A stretch of DNA of 64,000 nucleotides from Bosea beijingensis (GCF_030758975.1 NZ_CP132359.1:4463528-4527527), one strand, 5' to 3'. Shown: positions 8,794 to 18,399, counted from the stretch's first letter. Notes: generated by a model not told the origin, from the sequence alone. Numbers and translations: made by a program.

Positions 8794-9411
8794 TTAGGGG
8801 AGGAACACGCCGTCGACGTGCTCAAGGATCTCGCGGGGAAATCCGGACTTCCGCAGGAGTTGCAGCGACGAGCGGTTGAGCACATCGCGGTCGTTGACCG
8901 TGGCGAGCTCCGCGAATTCCTCGGCACCGCCGTCCGTCACGAGCACGATGATTGCCGACCGGCAGGACACCTCGTTTCCGTCGCGATCAAGCAGGAAGCC
9001 GCGCTCCCAAGCTGATTTAAAACCCGCGACGACGCCGGGATGCGCCTCCTCAAGCTCGACCAGGACCACGATTGCGTCGGGTTTGGCGCGGATCCGCTCG
9101 GCTACGTCTGCGGCAGAGGATGGGCGATCGGCCGACATGTACTCGACGATGGTTGCCACCCGGAGCGCATTCGCGAGGGACAGGCACAGCTTGAGCTGCT
9201 TGCCAAATCGCCGGGTTCGCTTGCGGAGCCGGCTGAACGCATCGGCGAGAACAAAGGTCGCGATGGGGCGATCGCCGCGGTCCGCACTGAGACGCCGGAA
9301 TAGCGCGCCGGAGATCTCGTCGACGATATCATGTTGGCCGGGGCAGCGATCATGAAGCACGGAACGGAACGACCGAAGGCTTCGGCTGGCAATTTCTGTG
9401 GGCTGCTGCAT
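8794..9411 (-). CDS. Degenerate ClpB-like AAA+ protein lacking Walker A
   Basis: 205 residues from the ATG at 9411. The alignment to the neighbouring AAA+ protein is visible in the middle: 'IVVLVELEEAHPGV' occupies the Walker B position but the acidic Asp is replaced by Val. It is followed by 'ERGFLLDRDGNEVS' (compare 'TEGVAIERSSGDAVS' in 7969-8763), and the end 'FPREILEHVDGVFL' matches the Clp sensor-2 region. No GxxGxGKT is present. It is probably an inactive partner that assembles with an active AAA+ subunit. The alternative is a pseudogene in decay, but the frame is intact. Confidence 0.6.
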   Translation of the reverse strand: MQQPTEIASRSLRSFRSVLHDRCPGQHDIVDEISGALFRRLSADRGDRPIATFVLADAFSRLRKRTRRFGKQLKLCLSLANALRVATIVEYMSADRPSSAADVAERIRAKPDAIVVLVELEEAHPGVVAGFKSAWERGFLLDRDGNEVSCRSAIIVLVTDGGAEEFAELATVNDRDVLNRSSLQLLRKSGFPREILEHVDGVFLP

Positions 9412-9442
9412 TTGGAATCCACGCTGAAATAGGGGGTGTTTA

Positions 9443-9451
9443 ATTGCGAAT
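9443..9451. promoter_or_regulatory. Candidate regulatory motif ATTGCGAAT
   Basis: The octamer ATTGCGAA recurs in AT-rich gaps of the transfer region at 9443, 9580, 14584, 19843 and 25953. This copy lies 32 bp upstream of the start at 9411. It might be a binding site of an element-encoded regulator; none is proven. Confidence 0.3.
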
Positions 9452-9601
9452 TTTATTGGAACGTCACAGCCAAGTCCGAAATGTACGCCGACATACGCGA
9501 ATGGCGTTGGCTTGGCTCGCCGCAAGTCATTTGCGACGCTCAGACGATACGAAATTCGGAAATGTCTGTCAGCAAAAATATTGCGAATTCATAAAATAGT
9601 T

Positions 9602-9630
9602 GGGCGGATGACCGTGATGGTCGCCCGCCC
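9602..9630 (-). terminator. Hairpin downstream of the virD4-like gene
   Basis: A GC-rich imperfect inverted repeat (arms GGGCGG..GACC and GGTC..CCGCCC, 5-nt loop) lies just after the leftward stop at 9659. No long T-run follows, so it is a possible terminator or mRNA-stabilising hairpin. Confidence 0.4.
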
Positions 9631-9658
9631 TTGTTGTGCTGAGGGAGGTGTGGTCGAG

Positions 9659-11617
9659 CTACGCTGCCTTCCCTGGGTGGTGCGGGTTTTGGCCGAACAT
9701 CCCCTTGAAATCGGGATGCTTGTAATATCGCACCTGGCGAAGGCGCAGCGATCCTTTCTCTTTTTCGTGCCGGTGGAACACGATCAGCTCGTCTCTATCC
9801 ATCGCGCGAATGTCTTCAGGCGTCATCAGGTGCCGCTTAGTTTGCTTCTCAGAAGTCGATGTACCCCGACTGTGGTTTGCTACGAAGTCGGTTATCTTAG
9901 AGCTGTCGCCTGAATTTTCGCTATTGCTAACCTCCATCACCGTCTTATTGCCAAGGGATTCGGCGATATCATTGAAAGTGCTTGGCGGGGCGGTGTCGGA
10001 CGGCTTGTAGACCTGCAAGAAGTCGGAGTTTGACCGCATAATCTCGACTTTGTTATCGCCATAGGCTTCCTTCAAACCGGCCCAGTCCTGCGAGAACAGC
10101 CACATGGAAATGTTGTAGCCAGCCGCCAATTGATAGGCACTCACGACCGCGTTCAATTTTCCGATCGCCGCCGCTTCGTCGAGGAGCACCAACAGTCGAG
10201 ATTTTGGACGGGTTCGCTCGGCAACAATGAGCGGAATCGAAGCCCACATTCTTAGCCACAGCTTAGCCTCACTATCTTCCTCAAGGGCGCTCGGGGGAAC
10301 AAATACGAATAGATCTGTATCACCCGCGCAAATATCCTCGACGTTGAATGTGGACTCCGAAACCTGTTCGCTGAGTTCGGGGATGATCATCCAATTCAGG
10401 GTGTTCAGGCATTCCGCGACGAGGCTCGCCAGCGTCCTTTCGGAATCCCTCAGCTTCACCAGAACAGAAGCAGCGTCTGCAGGCAAATTGTAGAACTCGG
10501 CGCTTGCGGACATCTTCTCGCATTCCGCCTCAAGCGAGACGCCGTCCGGATCACTCCAGGGCAACTGCAGAAGGCGTCGGGCATAGGCCATGTTCCTATT
10601 CGCAGGATTGGGATTCACAATGGCCCACGCGAAAAATCCCATGATCACGGTACGGGCCGACTTTTCAAAGAAGCTATTGTCACCCCCACCGGACTTCGAG
10701 CTGGAAGCTCCGAGGAGCGGCGAGATCATTGCGGCCAAATCCCGGACGCCTTCTTTGGAGCGCCGAACGAAATCTAACGGATTGTACTTCGCAGACGTCT
10801 CGCCTTTGATCACCCCGAATGGATCGAGGAGAATTGTCTTTCGCCCAAGCTCCCGTCTCCGGCGCACGCAAACGCTCCAACTCTCGCCTTTCGGCTCGAT
10901 GACGACCACGGGGCCCTCCCACGAGTTAGCGGTTGCAGCGAGGATATTGGGAATGATCGCCGAGACGCCTTTTCCGCTTCGCGTCGGCGCGATGGTCATT
11001 CCATGTGCCTCGAGTGGATAGTGGACGAGCCGCATCTTCTTCTTGTACTCGATCTGGCCCAGCAGAATCCCGCGTCGACCCTCGCAGAGCGAGATCGCCT
11101 TTTTGGGATCCATCCATTTCGCCTGGCCGTAGAGATCACTATCCGAGTCGCGCACGAGGCCGCGATCGCGAGCAACACCTTTCGCCGATCGCAATGCGAA
11201 GTCCCACCCCTTAGACAGGAGCTTTGACGATTTAATGAGGCCCCCGACGCCGATTATTGTCGTGCCGGCCGACACGAGCGCGGGGAACCAGTACCAATAG
11301 GAGCTCAGAATCTGCCAGTAGCTGTAGCTATGACGCACATGGACCGTGGCCGCCGCACCATAGAGCCCGCTGAGTGCCGAGATACCCCACCAGATGGCGA
11401 CGATGGAGAGGATGGCGGACACCAACCGGAACTTCTCGTTTCCAAGAACGGCAATGACGAGCACTAGGATCGCCGGCGAGGCCTCCCAGATCAGCTTAAG
11501 ATACGGGTATGGGATATATGGTGAAATGTACCCGTTATAGCCGAAAGCAATCACTGCGGCCGCGAGCATCAGCAGGCACAAATAAATGAAGGCCTGCGGA
11601 ATTGATTTTGGCATCAT
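9659..11617 (-). CDS. virD4: VirD4/TraG-type conjugative coupling protein
   Basis: 652 residues, within the usual size for type IV coupling proteins. Hydrophobic N-terminal helices (about 10-28, 48-60, 66-88 and 110-128) anchor it in the inner membrane. Walker A 'PTRSGKGVSAIIP' is at about 211-223 and Walker B 'LLVLLDEAAAIG' at about 470. The family couples the relaxosome to the type IV secretion channel and pumps substrates with ATP. It is flanked by AAA+ genes on both sides rather than by VirB genes, which is unusual. A second ATG follows the first directly. Confidence 0.92.
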   Translation of the reverse strand: MMPKSIPQAFIYLCLLMLAAAVIAFGYNGYISPYIPYPYLKLIWEASPAILVLVIAVLGNEKFRLVSAILSIVAIWWGISALSGLYGAAATVHVRHSYSYWQILSSYWYWFPALVSAGTTIIGVGGLIKSSKLLSKGWDFALRSAKGVARDRGLVRDSDSDLYGQAKWMDPKKAISLCEGRRGILLGQIEYKKKMRLVHYPLEAHGMTIAPTRSGKGVSAIIPNILAATANSWEGPVVVIEPKGESWSVCVRRRRELGRKTILLDPFGVIKGETSAKYNPLDFVRRSKEGVRDLAAMISPLLGASSSKSGGGDNSFFEKSARTVIMGFFAWAIVNPNPANRNMAYARRLLQLPWSDPDGVSLEAECEKMSASAEFYNLPADAASVLVKLRDSERTLASLVAECLNTLNWMIIPELSEQVSESTFNVEDICAGDTDLFVFVPPSALEEDSEAKLWLRMWASIPLIVAERTRPKSRLLVLLDEAAAIGKLNAVVSAYQLAAGYNISMWLFSQDWAGLKEAYGDNKVEIMRSNSDFLQVYKPSDTAPPSTFNDIAESLGNKTVMEVSNSENSGDSSKITDFVANHSRGTSTSEKQTKRHLMTPEDIRAMDRDELIVFHRHEKEKGSLRLRQVRYYKHPDFKGMFGQNPHHPGKAA

Positions 11618-11646
11618 GTGCGGGTCGTCCTAATTTAAATCAGGGC

Positions 11647-12096
11647 TCACTGGCCCACGTAATTGTAATTACCCATCTGCGATTGCTTTGGCTTCTGAGC
11701 CGCGGCGGCTGGGCGTGCCTGGAATACCGGTTCAACCGCTGGGGGAAGGGGAGCTGCTCGAACCGGCGGCGCAGGCAATGACGGTGGTGCGCTCGGAGCA
11801 GGTTGTACCCTGGGTGGCTCAGGCGCAGGAGCGGGTTGTGCGACCTGTTCCTTCCGCGGTGCTGGCTCCGGCGACCGCGGATAGTCTCGCCTCCAGCTAT
11901 CCTCCCGAAATGGCTTCTCAGGCACAGGCGGGGGAGGGGGCTTCGGTCGATCCGCTATCGCGATGCCGAGCGTGGTGGCGACGGCGGTGACGCTCGCGAC
12001 CTTCCAGATGTGGAGCGTCGACTTGTTCCAGAGGTTCCGAAGTTCCCGCGGCGCGTAGTCAAACGCCCGTGTCAAAAAGTGTCGTCGCTCTCCCAT
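11647..12096 (-). CDS. Single-pass membrane protein with proline-rich periplasmic arm
   Basis: 149 residues. A basic cytoplasmic N-terminus and one hydrophobic helix (about 33-50, 'VASVTAVATTLGIAIA') are followed by about 90 residues dominated by Pro and Ala with scattered charges. The tail is 'QMGNYNYVGQ'. TonB and VirB10 proteins have such envelope-spanning arms, but no folded C-terminal domain is present here. It sits between the membrane AAA+ gene (stop 12102, 5 bp gap) and the virD4-like gene, so it may link them. Confidence 0.55.
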   Translation of the reverse strand: MGERRHFLTRAFDYAPRELRNLWNKSTLHIWKVASVTAVATTLGIAIADRPKPPPPPVPEKPFREDSWRRDYPRSPEPAPRKEQVAQPAPAPEPPRVQPAPSAPPSLPAPPVRAAPLPPAVEPVFQARPAAAAQKPKQSQMGNYNYVGQ

Positions 12097-12101
12097 AGCG
12101 C

Positions 12102-13373
12102 TTACGCCACCGGCTCGACGATGAATCGATTGTCCGACAGGTCAATGCGAACAGTCGAGAAGCCACCTTGCTTCGCATCAATGCAGCCATCCGCGATGAC
12201 CTCTTCAATGCGTCGTCGCATATCGCGGTTGCCAGTCCCGCGCTTTTTGGATCGCTCGATGAAGTCGAACAGAATGTCGGTATTGATGCCATCCTTCCCG
12301 GCTTTGATTTTGAGGCCGTGGCTTTCTACTTCTTTTTTGATGAAGTGCGCCGCCACGCGAGCGACATCCAGGCCTTCGAGTTGGGCGAAGCTAAAAATGC
12401 CATCAAATCGGTCGAGAAACTCCGGCCGGAATCCGTCCTCAACGAGCAAGTTTGTAGCGACTTTGCGCAACTGATCGCGATCATCCTTGTATTTCAAGGC
12501 CGCGTCGCCAATTTCGTCGGACTTCGAGTTGCTTGTGAAGACGAATATAGCTCGGTTCACATAGACATTCTTGCCAGTGCTCGCCTCGGAGAGGAAACCG
12601 CTTTCGAATGCCGTCAGGAACTGATCGTAGATCGATTTGTCCGCCTTCTCGACTTCGTCGAAGAGAATTACCGAGTCGGGGTAATCTCTGAGCGTAGCTG
12701 GCAACTGCCCCCAGGAATCTGATCCAACGTAGCCTTTGCCGATGCCAAATAGGGTCGAGGCGTTTTCCCTGGTCGTAAAGCGCGACATCGCAAACGCCTT
12801 GAAATTGCGGCCCAGCGCTGGCGCGATCAACTCGGCCGCCATGGTCTTCCCAACACCGGGAGGGCCCGCGAAAAATAGAACCGAGACCGGTAGCTTCCGC
12901 TTCTCCTTCGACATGGCGCGCCGCATTTGAGCAGTGAAATCGTCGACTACTCGATCCTGGCCGATAAGCTCGGACTTGATCTTCTTCGCAATTGCAACGT
13001 TGTCGATGATCTCCGCCTTGGGTTTTTGCTGCAGCCGCTCCTCGAGAGCTTCCTTGTCAGCGATGATGTCTAGAATATCCATAATTCGCAATTTCCAACT
13101 TCCGGGGAGACGGTCGAGCATGGCCCCGAGCGGGCCGCTGCTGGTGAGCTTGTAGGCGTGGGCCACGAGGATGAGCGTGACCAACCAGGCGATCGCGCAG
13201 ATCGCGTACGTCGCCACGATGAACTGTCCGACCAGCCATTGGGCCAGAAGGAACAGCAGGTAGGCGACTATGAAAGGACGAGCCCATTTCAAGGGCAGCA
13301 GGAGGAGGGGGATGAATGGCAGGATGAACGCCATGATGACCTGAGCGACCATCCCGCCGATGAGCATTCCCAT
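12102..13373 (-). CDS. Membrane-anchored Clp-type AAA+ ATPase
   Basis: 423 residues. The first 75 residues hold two or three hydrophobic helices. The AAA+ core follows: Walker A 'GPPGVGKT' at 170-177, the pore loop 'GIGKGYVGSDSWGQL' around 210-224, Walker B 'SVILFDEVEKADK' at 234-246, an Arg-containing sensor region and 'FRPEFLDRFDGIF' matching ClpB/ClpX. The family threads or remodels proteins. With a membrane anchor and a coupling-protein gene next door, a role in unfolding proteins for export is plausible but not shown. Confidence 0.75.
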   Translation of the reverse strand: MGMLIGGMVAQVIMAFILPFIPLLLLPLKWARPFIVAYLLFLLAQWLVGQFIVATYAICAIAWLVTLILVAHAYKLTSSGPLGAMLDRLPGSWKLRIMDILDIIADKEALEERLQQKPKAEIIDNVAIAKKIKSELIGQDRVVDDFTAQMRRAMSKEKRKLPVSVLFFAGPPGVGKTMAAELIAPALGRNFKAFAMSRFTTRENASTLFGIGKGYVGSDSWGQLPATLRDYPDSVILFDEVEKADKSIYDQFLTAFESGFLSEASTGKNVYVNRAIFVFTSNSKSDEIGDAALKYKDDRDQLRKVATNLLVEDGFRPEFLDRFDGIFSFAQLEGLDVARVAAHFIKKEVESHGLKIKAGKDGINTDILFDFIERSKKRGTGNRDMRRRIEEVIADGCIDAKQGGFSTVRIDLSDNRFIVEPVA

Positions 13374-13382
13374 TGCAGGGTC

Positions 13383-14015
13383 CTACCAAACGCTCTTGCG
13401 GAAATCGTCCGGGCTTTCCCGGAACGGCGTCACGATCTGCCCATTTCGAAAGCCCATCCCGACGGACATCTGCCGCGACAGCGTGTTGATCAGCAACATG
13501 GTCTCGGTGCCGGCTTTAGAAAGCAGCACGTAGACCTTGGTTGGCGACGAGGTGAGCTCAACGGTCGTGGTGTTTCCGAGCGTCGAGAAACTGGCCTTCG
13601 AGCCGCGATCGCCATCGGGATCCCACGCGTAAAAAAGGCCAACCCGCTGCGTGCCGTCATCCAGGTTGAATCTGAGCGCATTGGCGGCCGAATGATCGAG
13701 GCCGAGACCAAGGATGGCGCGCTCCAGCTCGCCGGGTGCAATTTCCTCGGCGGTGTAATGCGTCGCAGGAGGCGAAGCCCAGACGTTCATCCGCTCGCTG
13801 AGCTCCATTTGGGAGAGTCGAAGGGGCTGCGGGCCGGACGATGCCTTGGTGCCTTTGCCGGCGATGAGCGCCAGGCCGCCGACCGCTACGGCGGCGAGGG
13901 CTCCGGCGCCGACGAGGCGGCGGGTGAGTTTGTGGGGGGAGCCAATTTTACTGGCCGGGGTCGAGATAGCGTCGTTAGCCGAAATCGCGCGCTGATTTTC
14001 GGGGGCCGCGCGCAT
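13383..14015 (-). CDS. Membrane-anchored protein of unknown function
   Basis: 210 residues from the ATG at 14015, chosen because the stop of the upstream gene is at 14018 and the preceding part of the longer frame is out-of-frame shadow of that gene. A single hydrophobic helix at about 32-50 ('LVGAGALAAVAVGGLALIAG') is followed by a soluble, probably periplasmic domain rich in beta strands. The stop is 9 bp before the membrane AAA+ start. I do not recognise the family; VirB8- or VirB10-like topology is compatible. Confidence 0.55.
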   Translation of the reverse strand: MRAAPENQRAISANDAISTPASKIGSPHKLTRRLVGAGALAAVAVGGLALIAGKGTKASSGPQPLRLSQMELSERMNVWASPPATHYTAEEIAPGELERAILGLGLDHSAANALRFNLDDGTQRVGLFYAWDPDGDRGSKASFSTLGNTTTVELTSSPTKVYVLLSKAGTETMLLINTLSRQMSVGMGFRNGQIVTPFRESPDDFRKSVW

Positions 14016-14017
14016 AA

Positions 14018-14455
14018 TCAAGACCTCGTCCAGTCGAGCTGCCTTGAGACGAACGCTGTCACTGCGCATGCGCTCGAAATGATAAACAGCGCGATGCCGT
14101 AACTCTGAATGAAGCTGATAAGTGCGAGCTCGCTGGCGACGGGGATAGTGATCGACTTGCCTACCGCCCGGACAAGGTCCCTGGCGGCGAAGTAGGAGAG
14201 CACGGAAATGAGCATTCCATTTGCCGCGCCCTCCGTCGTCGTTGGCGCGGCGAGTGCCTCGAAGCCGTCTACGGTCAGTGAGGCGGAGGCTAGAACGACG
14301 CCGGCCGCCAGAATTATTGCAATGAGCTTTGCTCCGGGCTGCGCCCACAGACTAGCCGTCGCAAAACACAGCATCACGAGGAGGAGTAGTTGCGGCTTTC
14401 GGCGCGCCGCGATTGTTTCAATTCGACGATGAAGTTTGGCGATGATCTCTGACAT
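14018..14455 (-). CDS. Multi-pass membrane protein
   Basis: 145 residues from the ATG at 14455. Hydrophobic segments lie at about 22-36, 40-60, 72-95 and 110-138, so three or four transmembrane helices are likely. The N-terminus is basic and coiled ('LHRRIETIAARRKPQ'). It is tightly coupled to 13383-14015 (2 bp gap). An ATTGCGAA motif lies upstream at 14584. Small multi-helix proteins of this kind occur as inner-membrane parts of conjugation systems. Confidence 0.55.
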   Translation of the reverse strand: MSEIIAKLHRRIETIAARRKPQLLLLVMLCFATASLWAQPGAKLIAIILAAGVVLASASLTVDGFEALAAPTTTEGAANGMLISVLSYFAARDLVRAVGKSITIPVASELALISFIQSYGIALFIISSACAVTAFVSRQLDWTRS

Positions 14456-14583
14456 TTGCGGTCTCAATATCGAGTGTGGGGAATCCATTGGGGCGGCGCT
14501 CGGGGCCGCTATCAGCGAAGCAATTATTTGCCACTTCGATAGGACCAACCTACTAGGATCTCGGTCGCGACTCAATCAAAAAG

Positions 14584-14591
14584 ATTGCGAA
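14584..14591. promoter_or_regulatory. Candidate regulatory motif ATTGCGAA
   Basis: A copy of the recurring octamer, in the gap upstream of the leftward gene that starts at 14455. Confidence 0.25.
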
Positions 14592-14741
14592 ATGCGGAAA
14601 ATAATCGCTTTGGAATTCGAGATTTAGGTTTGCGCCGAAGCCGGCGGTGTGCCGGCCCAGGCGATCGGCTCGGATGAGAAGCAGGCCGCGAACCGATCCG
14701 CATTTCCCGCTCTAGGCAATGCGCCCGAACTCGTCGAAAAA

Positions 14742-15221
14742 TTACCTCCTAAGAATCCGAAGGACTCGCAGCGAAGCTCGCAGGATCAGGCGGCAGGCGC
14801 AAAAAATAGATGCGGCCAGGAGGACCAGTATGATCCCGCCGACAGGGTGAAAGCTCTCATATCCCATCCCGTCGATCCGCCTCGCCATCGCGTCGATTGG
14901 CAGTCCAATAAGAAATGCACATGCAGTCTGGATGAAGAGCAGATGTCGTTCGAAACCACGTCTCCAAGCGTGGGAACTGATTGCCCAAACCAAGGCATGG
15001 TACACAATCGGTGCAAACATCGTTATATAAGTGTGGTAATAGATGGCTGGACGATGCTCGGGATTATCTGGGTCGTAGGGGAACATATTACAGAGGACAG
15101 CCGCAAATATCACGAATTCGGCTACAGAAAGTGCCGTCAGCATAATTGGCAGTTGCCACAAAGCGATTGAGGTTGCTGACTTTGGCATGTCCAGTGTCGA
15201 TGCGCGATTTTGATTTGTCAT
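14742..15221 (-). CDS. Four-helix membrane protein
   Basis: 159 residues from the ATG at 15221. Hydrophobic segments lie at about 22-45, 65-85, 95-112 and 125-145, with short charged loops and a basic C-terminus ('RLILRASLRVLRILRR'). The family is unknown. It follows the autotransporter in the leftward order but is separated from it by a terminator-like hairpin. Confidence 0.5.
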   Translation of the reverse strand: MTNQNRASTLDMPKSATSIALWQLPIMLTALSVAEFVIFAAVLCNMFPYDPDNPEHRPAIYYHTYITMFAPIVYHALVWAISSHAWRRGFERHLLFIQTACAFLIGLPIDAMARRIDGMGYESFHPVGGIILVLLAASIFCACRLILRASLRVLRILRR

Positions 15222-15250
15222 GTTATGTTCTCGGTTTTCGGGGAGTTGAA

Positions 15251-15271
15251 GAGCCGGCCTTGCGCCGGCTC
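15251..15271 (-). terminator. Hairpin after the autotransporter gene
   Basis: A perfect 8-bp stem GAGCCGGC/GCCGGCTC with a 5-nt loop, located 15-35 bp after the autotransporter stop (15286) in the leftward direction. It is followed by only a short pyrimidine stretch, so a weak intrinsic terminator is likely. Confidence 0.5.
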
Positions 15272-15285
15272 CCACTTTTGTCGCG

Positions 15286-18200
15286 TCAGAATTTCACCTG
15301 CAGCCCAGCCCGGCCGGCGAACGCCTGATCGCCGCGGCGCCCGGCTGATAGACCGGCCTCGTAGCTCACCGAAGCGAACGCCGTCGTGCTCTCGGACAGC
15401 TTCGTGTCGAACCCGGCCTCGAGGCTGCCGAATGCGCCGGTCTTGCCCAGCGCAAATCTAGCCGGGAAGGCACCATCGAGATTGGTGACGGTGAGAGAGC
15501 CGAGGTCGCCGGCGACATAGCCGAACGAAATGCGCCCCCAGGTGTTGATGAGCGTGCCATCTCCGACGAGGAAGGAACGCGAGCCCTTCAGGCTCAGTTT
15601 GCCGGTGGCGACATTCTGATCGCCAAAGCGGGCCCGGCCGAAGCCGTCCTGCATGTCGCTGAGCGCAATGTGCTGATAGACAAGCTGCGCCTGCGGCTCG
15701 ATCTTCCAGCCGGCCATGTCGCCGAGGTGATAACCGGCTTCAACCGAGCCGGTGAAACCCCAGCCATTCACCGAGCTCGACTGGCCAAGGTTCGAACCCG
15801 ACTTGCCGTCGAAACGCGTGGCCTGAGCCACAACATCGAGATAGGCCCGATCCCAACGGTAAGTCGTGTAACCGCCGACCGTGTAGCCATTCAAATCGAA
15901 CTTGCCATTTGCAAGCCGACCAGAAGCTCGCGACACATCGGCAGAGCCAGTGCCGATAGCAGCATAGAGGCCACTCGTTGCGAGCGAGCCAGCGAAGGAC
16001 TCCACCTGGTACAGATCGGCACCGACCTGCATCCCGCCCAAGGCGTAGTCGAAATGTGCCCCGCGGCCCTTTTCCAGACCGCCATTGTGCAGACCGCCAG
16101 CGCCATACACCCGGACCCACCACGGAATCTCGCCAGCCGAGGGAAGGGCATTCTTCCTCGCCTCGAGCGTGCCGAGCGTGTTGAGGTCGTAAATTCGCGC
16201 GAGGTCCGGAACCGCAGCGAAGTTGTGGACCTCAATGCGCTTCTCTGGCTCGGTCGTCAGATAGTACGAGCCATCCTCAGCATTCCGACCGAAGTTGTAG
16301 TCGTAGGCGCCGGCCGCAATTCGCCGGCCGCTCGTGAAAACGCCTGCCTCGCTTGCCGCAGCGCCGCCCTTCACTTCGATCAGCTGAATTCCTTTTCCGG
16401 TGGTCGCTGCGCCGAGGCCTCCGGCTTTGTTGACGATCACCTCCGTCGAGCCGTTGCCCTTGACCGCCGAACCGACCGAAAGCCGATCCGATGGCGAGCT
16501 GCTATCACCCAGTGTGGTGTTGAGGACCAGTGAGCTGCCCGCCAAGCTGGAATAGGCGCCGCGAACCGTCATGGTCGAGAACTGGCCAGGTGCGTTGAAA
16601 GCGCCTGGTTCAATCCGACCGGAATTCGAGAGGTTGCCGCCGATCGTACCGCCGCCGGATAGCGTTCCGGCGTTGACAACGCTGCTTGCAACAGAGCCTT
16701 CGACACCGAGCCCTGCGCCCGCTCGGATGTTGACCGCACCAGAGAACGCCTGATCGCCGTAAAGTCGCGTCGTGCCTGCCGCGGCAATGACCGACACTCC
16801 GCCCGCGATCGGGGTGTCGAAGCGATAATTGGAGCTCTTGTGATTGAAGAAAACCTCCCCACCCGCGCCGGTCGCAGTGATGCCGGTCGAGCGAACGACG
16901 CCAGGCGCTTCCGGTGCACTCTCGCCGCCGATGGTCAGGCGCCCGCCGGTTGAGCCAAAAGCGATCTGGTTAGCCTCAAGGACGCCAGCGTTTGCAACTC
17001 GGGCAGAACCTACGCCGGCGTCACCAATAGTGAGGTTTGGAGTGCGGGCAATCGAACCAGAACCGTCGATCAGCAACGAACCTGTCGACCCGGTGTCTCG
17101 GCCGAGCACAATGTTCGAAGCATCAAGCACGCCACCACCCAAGACCCGCACAGCGCCAGTGCCGCCGACACCAACGGTCAGGTCGCTGGTCTGGACCACG
17201 CCGCTCGCCGTCAGCTCGCCGATGCTTCCAGCGTCACGGCCAAGCTGGATTTCCGCTGCATTCAGCGTGCCGGCGGCCGTGACCGCCGCCTTTCCGGCGA
17301 ATCTGACACCATGTGACGGCGTGATCGTCGCGCCGCCGAGCGTCAGCAGCTTGGTCACCTGCATGCTGGCGCCGGCTCCAACGCGAAGATCAACTTCGCC
17401 GCCGTCGCCAAGCGCTGCCTCGCCATTGACGATCAAGGACGACCCGGCGCCGGTAACTTCTACCGAGTTGCGGGCGACAACATCAGGCACCACCGTTCCA
17501 GGCATCGGATCGAATGTGACAGTGCCCAAGGCGAGAACCGAGAAGCCGGGCGGCAAATTGACGGCGGGACTACCAACGTCGACCGTCGCGCCCGACTGAA
17601 TGGTCATCGTGGCATCGCCATTTGCGGTGAGGAAATTTGTTGCCAGCCGAGACCCTGCGCCTGCGACGTCGATCGACCCTTCACCGCGCCGGAGACTGCC
17701 GGCCTCGAAGCGATTCAGACCCAGCGAAACGCCCTGGGCCTGCATCGTCGAGCCACCAATGATTTCCAGGCGCCCAGTACCACCATCGCCGACGAGCACG
17801 CTGGACGCGGTGACAGTGGAGCCATTTTCGACGCTCACGACGCCGTTTCCGCCCGGCCCTCGGCCAATCTGGAGGGTGGGCATTATCGAGGCGGTCGACC
17901 CATCGAGCTCAAGCCTGCCTGCGGCACCGTGCCCGACGAGCAGACCGGCCAAGCTCAAAGCCGGATCGGCGCCGTTACCAGTCGCGACGAGTTGCCCGCC
18001 ATTCTCGATTCGCATTAGCCCGTTCACGGCTGTCTGGCCCGCCGTCGGGGTCATTGCGAAGCGCAGCGTTCCACCGTTCGCCGCGATCGAGGATGCGGCT
18101 GCCATATCGAGCGCGGCAATGGTGGGCATGCCGAGCGCGGTAACTAAGAGCGTAGAGCCCGCGCCGAGCGTCAGCTTCTCTGCGCTCGCGGCAGAGTCGA

Positions 18201-18399
18201 CGCTCACGGTTCCAGAGCCGATTTCGACGCGATCGGCAGAGGTTGGAACGCCGGCTGACCAATTCAACGGATCGGACCAATTGCCATCGCCGCCGGTCCA
18301 GGAATTCTGAGCGACGGCAGATACCGACGACGAGAGGAGCGCCCCCGCGATTGCGAGCGCGCGGACCGACGTTCTGCCGGTCAACCAATTCGATTTCAA
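15286..18399 (-). CDS. Autotransporter (type Va secretion) with beta-helix passenger
   Basis: 1037 residues. A long signal peptide ('ALAIAGALLSSSVSAVAQ') is followed by 'NSWTGGDGNWSDPLNWSAGVP', a start typical of autotransporter passengers. The passenger (about 50-740) is a repetitive, Gly/Ser/Val-rich beta-helix with many 'GGTGRLEI..GS.' turns. The last 280 residues form the outer-membrane beta-barrel and end in aromatic Phe ('GLQVKF'), as required for BAM insertion. No protease motif is seen, so adhesion or surface display is the likely role. Its place inside a transfer region suggests a mating or attachment function; this is inference. Confidence 0.9.
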   Translation of the reverse strand: MKSNWLTGRTSVRALAIAGALLSSSVSAVAQNSWTGGDGNWSDPLNWSAGVPTSADRVEIGSGTVSVDSAASAEKLTLGAGSTLLVTALGMPTIAALDMAAASSIAANGGTLRFAMTPTAGQTAVNGLMRIENGGQLVATGNGADPALSLAGLLVGHGAAGRLELDGSTASIMPTLQIGRGPGGNGVVSVENGSTVTASSVLVGDGGTGRLEIIGGSTMQAQGVSLGLNRFEAGSLRRGEGSIDVAGAGSRLATNFLTANGDATMTIQSGATVDVGSPAVNLPPGFSVLALGTVTFDPMPGTVVPDVVARNSVEVTGAGSSLIVNGEAALGDGGEVDLRVGAGASMQVTKLLTLGGATITPSHGVRFAGKAAVTAAGTLNAAEIQLGRDAGSIGELTASGVVQTSDLTVGVGGTGAVRVLGGGVLDASNIVLGRDTGSTGSLLIDGSGSIARTPNLTIGDAGVGSARVANAGVLEANQIAFGSTGGRLTIGGESAPEAPGVVRSTGITATGAGGEVFFNHKSSNYRFDTPIAGGVSVIAAAGTTRLYGDQAFSGAVNIRAGAGLGVEGSVASSVVNAGTLSGGGTIGGNLSNSGRIEPGAFNAPGQFSTMTVRGAYSSLAGSSLVLNTTLGDSSSPSDRLSVGSAVKGNGSTEVIVNKAGGLGAATTGKGIQLIEVKGGAAASEAGVFTSGRRIAAGAYDYNFGRNAEDGSYYLTTEPEKRIEVHNFAAVPDLARIYDLNTLGTLEARKNALPSAGEIPWWVRVYGAGGLHNGGLEKGRGAHFDYALGGMQVGADLYQVESFAGSLATSGLYAAIGTGSADVSRASGRLANGKFDLNGYTVGGYTTYRWDRAYLDVVAQATRFDGKSGSNLGQSSSVNGWGFTGSVEAGYHLGDMAGWKIEPQAQLVYQHIALSDMQDGFGRARFGDQNVATGKLSLKGSRSFLVGDGTLINTWGRISFGYVAGDLGSLTVTNLDGAFPARFALGKTGAFGSLEAGFDTKLSESTTAFASVSYEAGLSAGRRGDQAFAGRAGLQVKF

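Noticed and set aside
13158..14102. 314-codon rightward frame opposite the membrane AAA+ gene
   Set aside because: Highly charged shadow of the leftward genes, without a ribosome binding site or sensible fold.
15670..18310. Long rightward frames opposite the autotransporter
   Set aside because: Proline, serine and arginine rich antisense shadows of the repetitive passenger gene.
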